From positions 1 through 64,000 of the forward strand of contig JASANG010002556.1 in NCBI GenBank assembly GCA_030248215.1: DNA of 64,000 nucleotides, in the 5' to 3' direction. Of this stretch, positions 58,801 to 64,000 are shown piece by piece. Each line of letters starts with the position of its first letter. Position 1 is the stretch's first letter. The translations under genes were made by a program, and so were the position numbers. The DNA is from Enoplolaimus lenunculus (lineage: Eukaryota > Nematoda > Enoplea > Enoplida > Thoracostomopsidae). The notes beneath the pieces are model-generated. The model ran no database searches, was not told the origin of the DNA, and saw only the letters and a list, made by a program, of their open reading frames with translations.

Positions 58801-59936
58801 AAAATACTGTATTGTTTATATCCAAAATCACAATATTTGGTTCCTAACTTTAATAGAAATGAAAAATATAAGTAATTAAAGAAGCCCAGTTACTATTAAG
58901 ATCTTTCTAGACACAAAAATACAACATAAAATTATGGTCTGTGGTTGAATCCCTGAAAGATATAACTGTTGCATGTGAACCAATATGAAGGTTGGTCCAT
59001 GTTTTTCGGTTATTCTCACACTTATCATAAAAAAGTCAATAAATGGCTCTCTACACACATATACATACGTCTTTACCCGTAAATCGTAGAAGGGAACACA
59101 AAATGCCTGACAGCATCGGTTGAAGATGTACGTTACCCAGAGCCCCTCTCCAGCATAGTTAGCGAGACGATGATGTGCAATTAACAGAGTTTCAATGCAA
59201 ACAGCAGATTGACTGTGACTGTGGCACACAAAATTACAGTAAGCGCGCACAAGACGGCCAATAAATTTTCAAGGTTCGTTTCGTGGCACGATAACATTGC
59301 AAGTCGTTCTTTTTCGGTACGCAAAACACATCTGCATCGACAAATATGCTCCATTTCAACAGCCAGCGAACTGAGTATGCGTTCGAACACAACGTGAAAC
59401 TCAGAACAAAGCCACTTCACCGATTCAGAGTATTGTTTTTCTGCCTGTGCGCCTCGCAGTGATTGTGGCAGCAAGACAAAACATTGTAATGCAGCCGCTA
59501 GTGTGTCTATAGAATACTTGGCGTCTAGCTGTACGCATTGTGTGACAAATTGTTTGAGTTTATCGATTTGGCCTCTCACTGCTTCAGGAAACAATTTAAC
59601 CACAACGGCAAGGTATATAAAAACTTCCTTTGACACTGCACAATTATTATGCTCGTTAATAACAGCAGTTACTATTGATTGCAATTTATTAGTAAACGTT
59701 TCGCTACCCTTATGATCAGGCCACCATGGTGAAGATCGAAGTTTTAATACTGGAGTCAATACTGCAGAAACGATGGCTAAATTAATATTCTTCGAACCTA
59801 TCACTGAATCCTTACACTTGATTACGGACAAACAAGAATCAATAAAATCGTTCAAATGTTGCCAGGTTATGGCTTTACAATTGAGTAACTTCACTGCATC
59901 AGTTTTTAAACAATGACCAACAGTAGGGGACTCCAT
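55804..59936 (-). pseudogene. PELP1: PELP1-like gene, right copy, frame shifted in exon 1
   Basis: Mirror of the left PELP1-like gene: exon 1 59936-59077, exon 2 57741-57322, exon 3 56999-55804, with all splice sites kept. Exon 3 encodes the same 395 residues from its first Met and exon 2 differs by one visible residue (Gln for Arg). Exon 1 is 860 bp rather than 880. The 20-bp net loss falls in a patch at about 59105-59260 with many substitutions and small indels, and it shifts the frame before the splice donor. As written this copy cannot make the full protein. Either it is a recent pseudogene or the patch is poorly resolved sequence. Confidence 0.65.
58236..58570. repeat. ~155-bp subrepeat pair, right arm
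   Basis: Mirror of 42180-42530 in PELP1 intron 1, with several small differences. Confidence 0.5.
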
Positions 59937-60141
59937 AATTTATGTACTAACAAGTTAGCTATAATAACTACGTGTGTATAACGCCTAAAAAGGATAAACG
60001 TCCTTGTACTAAACAATTCAACGTTGGCTGTAATAATCATATGCAGACATGTTCGCTGCTGGTCCGCAATACCTTCACAACGATAGGGTTTTCGTCTCAA
60101 GGCAGTGTTTTCCGCTTATAAACCCCATTTCATCATAATTT

Positions 60142-60932
60142 CTAAATTAATCCTGATCCTAAATATTTTTCATTTTTAACTGCAATAAAATTTGGCAGTT
60201 GGTTGGATGAGGGTTTTGCCCGTTCACATGCAAATCTTGTATTAGACGTATTTTCTACAATGCGGCTAGGTCTAAATAAACAATTATGTGCTGTGTGGTT
60301 TGTTTTCTTGTTTTTGTCGGTTTTGCCGTCTTCCCGTGTCGCCTTGCTTATCACCCCATCCCTACTTCGTTCTGATACTGCTTTACGCGCTTCGCAGTCT
60401 TGCGAATATGACCCGGTTGTTGGCAATAAGAACCTCACCCTGTTTTTCTGAGCTGTTGCAGTTGCTCTTCTGTTTTATGACGTCTTGGGCCTTTTCTTTA
60501 CTATATTCCGTTTATCCCCGCAGTATTTGATCGTGTAACTGTTTTAATTTCATTAGTATTTGGTTTTATCCTGTTTTGAAATTATTCTGTTGTCCATTAT
60601 TTCTGGTATCACGGAATGCTGTGAAGAATTCGATAATTCCTAATTGTAGGCGTTCTTTTAAAGCCTATGCGGTAATTGTTTTTCCATGTATTTTGTTCAG
60701 CGCACTCAAAGCTTTTCAACATAGTCATCAACGCTACCTGTTTGTTGTACGTATGCGTTGTAATACAGCTGCTACTGCTTTGATCGGTCTGACGATTCGC
60801 TAAATCTTCTAGAAATTGTTGTAATAAGTCAAGTTCATTTTTGCGACAGAGGAAATTGATCCAGTAACAATTCCTCAGAAATTTCTGAACATTGCGCGAA
60901 CGACCTTTTGAATAACCAAAGTTTACCTTCAA
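60142..60932 (-). mobile_element. Ty3/gypsy-like gag fossil, right arm
   Basis: Mirror of 39830-40600. Broken, with several breaks; it differs from the left copy more than the nearby gene exons do. Confidence 0.5.
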
Positions 60933-61057
60933 TGTTATTAGAATAAGGTGATTTTCCGTAAAAATACATTAAAATCGGTTTTACCGCTAAGGATGGAACC
61001 CTCCCCCGTGTCGTTGTAACTGTCTTGTCGGTTATTGGGCATGGTTGTGGTATTTGG

Positions 61058-61486
61058 CAGGGTGCAACCGGAACTACAATTTACCAGAACCGGTATTTGA
61101 AAAAAAAACCGGAAACGGAAGCGGAAAATGAAAAATACATACCACCAAAAAAATTCATTTTTTAATTTTCTTTTTTTGTAATATTATGGGGTGAAATAAC
61201 CCCTAATAGTTTGAAGTTAGGTCTTCACTTTTATCTGCTGTATATTAAGATTTGCGTAATCCACGGAAGCGAAAATCTGCCTTCGATATTTTCAAAACCC
61301 CGACTGTAACCGGTTTGCATACTCTACCAATAAAATCTACTTAATTTTAAAATCGTTGAGTTTAAGTTAAAACACCTTAATTTCCACCAACAAAATTTTA
61401 TTACCGACATTTTTAATTCAGGTAAGAATTCAGCCGGAACCGGATGGTAAAAAAATGCTGGAACCGGATTTCCGGTTAGCCCCCTG
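61058..61486. mobile_element. hAT MITE, CAGGGTGCAACCGG family, right arm
   Basis: Mirror of 39276-39692. Left flank GTATTTGG and right flank GTATTTGA keep the target duplication; the right terminus is slightly altered (GTTAGCCCCCTG). Confidence 0.75.
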
Positions 61487-62329
61487 GTATTTGAATGAAT
61501 ATTGCCCATTGTTCCGGGCTGAAAGTACTCATAAAGAGTTGCATGGGATTTAGCGGGTGCGTATTAGTTGTTGTTTGTTGTTATAAAGATTACATTTGTG
61601 AACTCACTGGGTAGATAGTTTCAGTCTCAGTGGTTTGCAAACCAAGCCCAAATAGGTGATAAAGCGACAAACAATCACAGAAAAATTTGCTGGGATCGCA
61701 TCTTTGGCCACAGCGAACGATTGTGGAGTATGCAACCTTGTTATACAGCGATTTAGAAATAGAATGACCCCCTATGTTAAAAAATTTCCAGTTTATTCGG
61801 CATACCTGGGAGCAAAACCAACACTATAGCACGGAATAGATCGTTCCAAGAATGTTTTTACAGTGTGATTTGTCCCGGACATGTTCGAAGGGTATGGCGA
61901 CAGCAGCCACGTGAAAAATAATGTAAAATATAAATTTTGGCGGCGATTAATTATTTTAATTGTATGAAAAGCGGAATTCAAAGCAGATTAAAATATTCAA
62001 AGGTTTTGTAAAAAATCTTGTTTTTATTTTCGGTAACGGTTAAAAATTGACCGAGACCAAGTCTTGGTTTCGGTAGGTTGGATCTCGATCTCGGTCTCGG
62101 TCTCGGTTTTTTGACCAAGACCGCCCATCTGGTAGTCGATCCTTTTTAAACACGTCGATTTCTGTCAGATTACTCACATACCATTATGGTCACCGTGTCG
62201 GAATCGCAATGCATATGTGCGGCTTATGTGTTTCAGGATTTTTGACGATAGCGAAGTGGGTCATTTTTAATGGGGGTCATTCTTCCACACGGCTCCGGTT
62301 TTGAAGATTTCTTTCAGGACGCAATTACA

Positions 62330-63997
62330 CACAAGACATGAGATTATACGGAAGACGAAATGTTTTATGGAATACAGTGTATATTTATAAGCACAGTTTT
62401 TGAAGGCACAGTATTAATCCGGTCGCACCTATAAATGAGTCGTTTGAGGAGCTGCGCCGCCGGGCTTCAAAGTTGTAAAGATAACTAGACTAGCGATAAA
62501 CAAGAGAGCTACCCTCAGAACCAGAGGTCCTAACGTCGGTTCGTAGGGTGGTCAATCAAGACTAGATCAGGTAAATGCACAAAATATCCAAGATGGCACG
62601 GGAAGGGAATGCTAATGGTACCTAACCCGATCTAACCTACAGCCGTTGGACTTTTTATGTATCTAGAAATTGTGGGAAGCCGGGAAATGCTTTCTTTGCG
62701 AACAAATAGGACACGCGACTATGCCCATTAAAACAGCAACACAACAACCTGTAGCGGTGCGCAAGGTAATCCTGCTACACCACCGGTTGCGAATCAACGG
62801 ATGCAAGTTCCGAGATAAATTACTCAAGGAAAGAAATCATTCTGGTTGTGATTGTATTAGGAACCCTGCTACAAAATTTCCAGCGCCAGGCCTTAAGCCA
62901 CTAATTCCGCTGTTGCCCCAACTGGGAACATGCAGGTATAAGACCTGGAAGAACACCAGAGAGGGATAACATGGAACCTTGCGTTCCACGCCTATTGTAG
63001 CCTTACAGGCGGTAGATAATGGCGCCAATATGAAGAATCAAAGACTGGATGCACGAATAGGATCAACCATTGAGAAGAAGATCTTAAATCTAAATGCCCG
63101 GAGGTTATAAAGTGTTGTTCACTAAGGCAACAGCTATGCATATAGAACTAGCGCGAGAAGAGTATATAGTAGCTACAGGTTGCCGAATTCAGGAGCATAT
63201 ATTTTGTCTAGGTATATTAAAGCTTTGGAGAACTTTTCAAGAAACGAAGTTGGACCAGTGTATTCCAACACATTACCGGAGGCATGTACAACAATGTGGC
63301 ACACCAGACAATGGGATGTTCTCACGTTATCTATTATAAAGTAACAGGGCAGAATGTGCAAGTGTAATTTTTTAAAAAAATGAACATCCAAAACAGTTTA
63401 CACCAGCGTTCTGGCCGATTAAATGTGCAACAACAGAGACGTCAACGGACGACGGGTTCGAGTCAGAGCCTATGTGTCGCCTCGTACGCCCAATGAATTC
63501 TGAGTCCAAAGTAGTGCGAGTGTTAACAAAAAGGATTTACATCGGAGCTGGATACGGAAAAATCTGTGCGGAATAATTAAAATCTTAGGGTAGAGGAACC
63601 GGAGAAAGTACAGGTAACTAAGTCACAGGTGGCTGAAAAACTGGATGTCAAACATGCGGCCCCAATCCTAATCTGACGAACCTGTAAAATTGGTCTCAAA
63701 TTTTTGTCGCGTAGCTACTTCGGTAAATATTACTGTCAAATACTACGGCGATGGTACATTGTGAGTAATCTAGTGAATTAAAAACGGTATCGTATATTGA
63801 TGAAACCGAGTATTGAATCTAAAACGTTTGCAGACGCATTGTTAATACCTAAAACCGTCGTCGCTATTTCAGGTGAAGCTTTTTTACCTGTGTCAAATAT
63901 TCAAAACCAATGCTGCATCCGTTACAGGGAGAGCATATAGCGGAAGCGAATCCAGTAAAGGTTGTATCAGTGGTCGTGCCTGCAGAAGCAGCATAAA
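62330..63997 (+). mobile_element. Ty3/gypsy-like LTR retroelement fossil (pol-side fragment), right arm
   Basis: Mirror of 36772-38460: zinc-knuckle-like region near 62.70 kb, protease-to-RT linker-like segment at 63.80-63.99 kb. Broken, old, no LTRs seen, and it may continue past the window end. Confidence 0.45.
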
Positions 63998-64000
63998 GTA

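Larger units (their letters stand above)
50870..64000 (-). repeat. right arm of the giant palindrome (continues past the window)
   Basis: Reverse complement of 36769-49850. The last bases of the window (GCATAAAGTA) still match the left arm at 36769-36778, so the true end is not seen. Inner parts (PELP1 exons 2-3, hAT copies, FARSB exons) are nearly identical to the left arm; patches near 58.0-58.2, 58.66-58.8, 59.1-59.26 and 60.1-60.9 kb are clearly more diverged. Confidence 0.95.

Noticed and set aside
50870-64000. Right arm as a pure fold-back read artefact
   Set aside because: Not accepted as the sole explanation: the arms differ by many substitutions and indels and there is a ~1-kb unpaired spacer. 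It is not excluded either, so it is kept as an alternative.
1-64000. CRISPR arrays, operons or other prokaryotic systems
   Set aside because: No regular spacer-repeat array; introns, LINEs, MITEs and animal genes show this is a eukaryotic nuclear sequence.

Overview
The window is animal (metazoan) nuclear DNA. It is AT-rich, its genes are split by GT-AG introns, and it is packed with transposons: a Tx1-like LINE, a Jockey-like LINE, many non-autonomous hAT, piggyBac and Tc1-type elements, and tRNA-derived SINEs. Three host genes can be recognised: an ATRIP-like checkpoint gene, a PELP1-like (Rix1-domain) ribosome-biogenesis gene, and the first two exons of FARSB (phenylalanyl-tRNA synthetase beta). 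I cannot name the species. All exon borders were inferred by eye from splice signals and matching reading phase.

Layout. 1-2.5 kb: no gene, one complete 497-bp hAT MITE with a perfect 8-bp target duplication. 2.5-22.6 kb: the ATRIP-like gene on the + strand, about 21 exons. Its first intron holds a 1.6-kb hAT element carrying a Jockey-like LINE, and later introns hold at least six smaller elements. 22.6-28.7 kb: a LINE with two long uninterrupted ORFs. 28.7-36.7 kb: a second copy of the hAT element, a decayed piggyBac transposase, a minisatellite rich in E2F-like motifs, a two-unit tandem repeat, a piggyBac-type MITE enclosing a tRNA-like segment, and a SINE.

36.8-64.0 kb: a very large imperfect inverted repeat. 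The left arm (about 36.77-49.85 kb) is mirrored by the right arm (about 50.87-64.00 kb), with about 1.0 kb of unpaired spacer. The right arm runs off the window end, so the full arm length is unknown. Reading inward, each arm carries Ty3/gypsy-like fossil fragments, a PELP1-like gene, an hAT element and FARSB exons 1-2. Both FARSB copies point at the centre and stop there, so the palindrome junction lies in FARSB intron 2. The left PELP1 copy is open throughout. The right copy matches it at the protein level over the whole last exon, but a short, heavily altered patch in exon 1 shifts its frame.

The three host genes belong to unrelated processes (ATR checkpoint signalling, 60S ribosome maturation, tRNA charging) and only share a neighbourhood. 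The palindrome could be a real inverted duplication or a head-to-head join of two haplotypes or contigs. That question is the most important one in this window.
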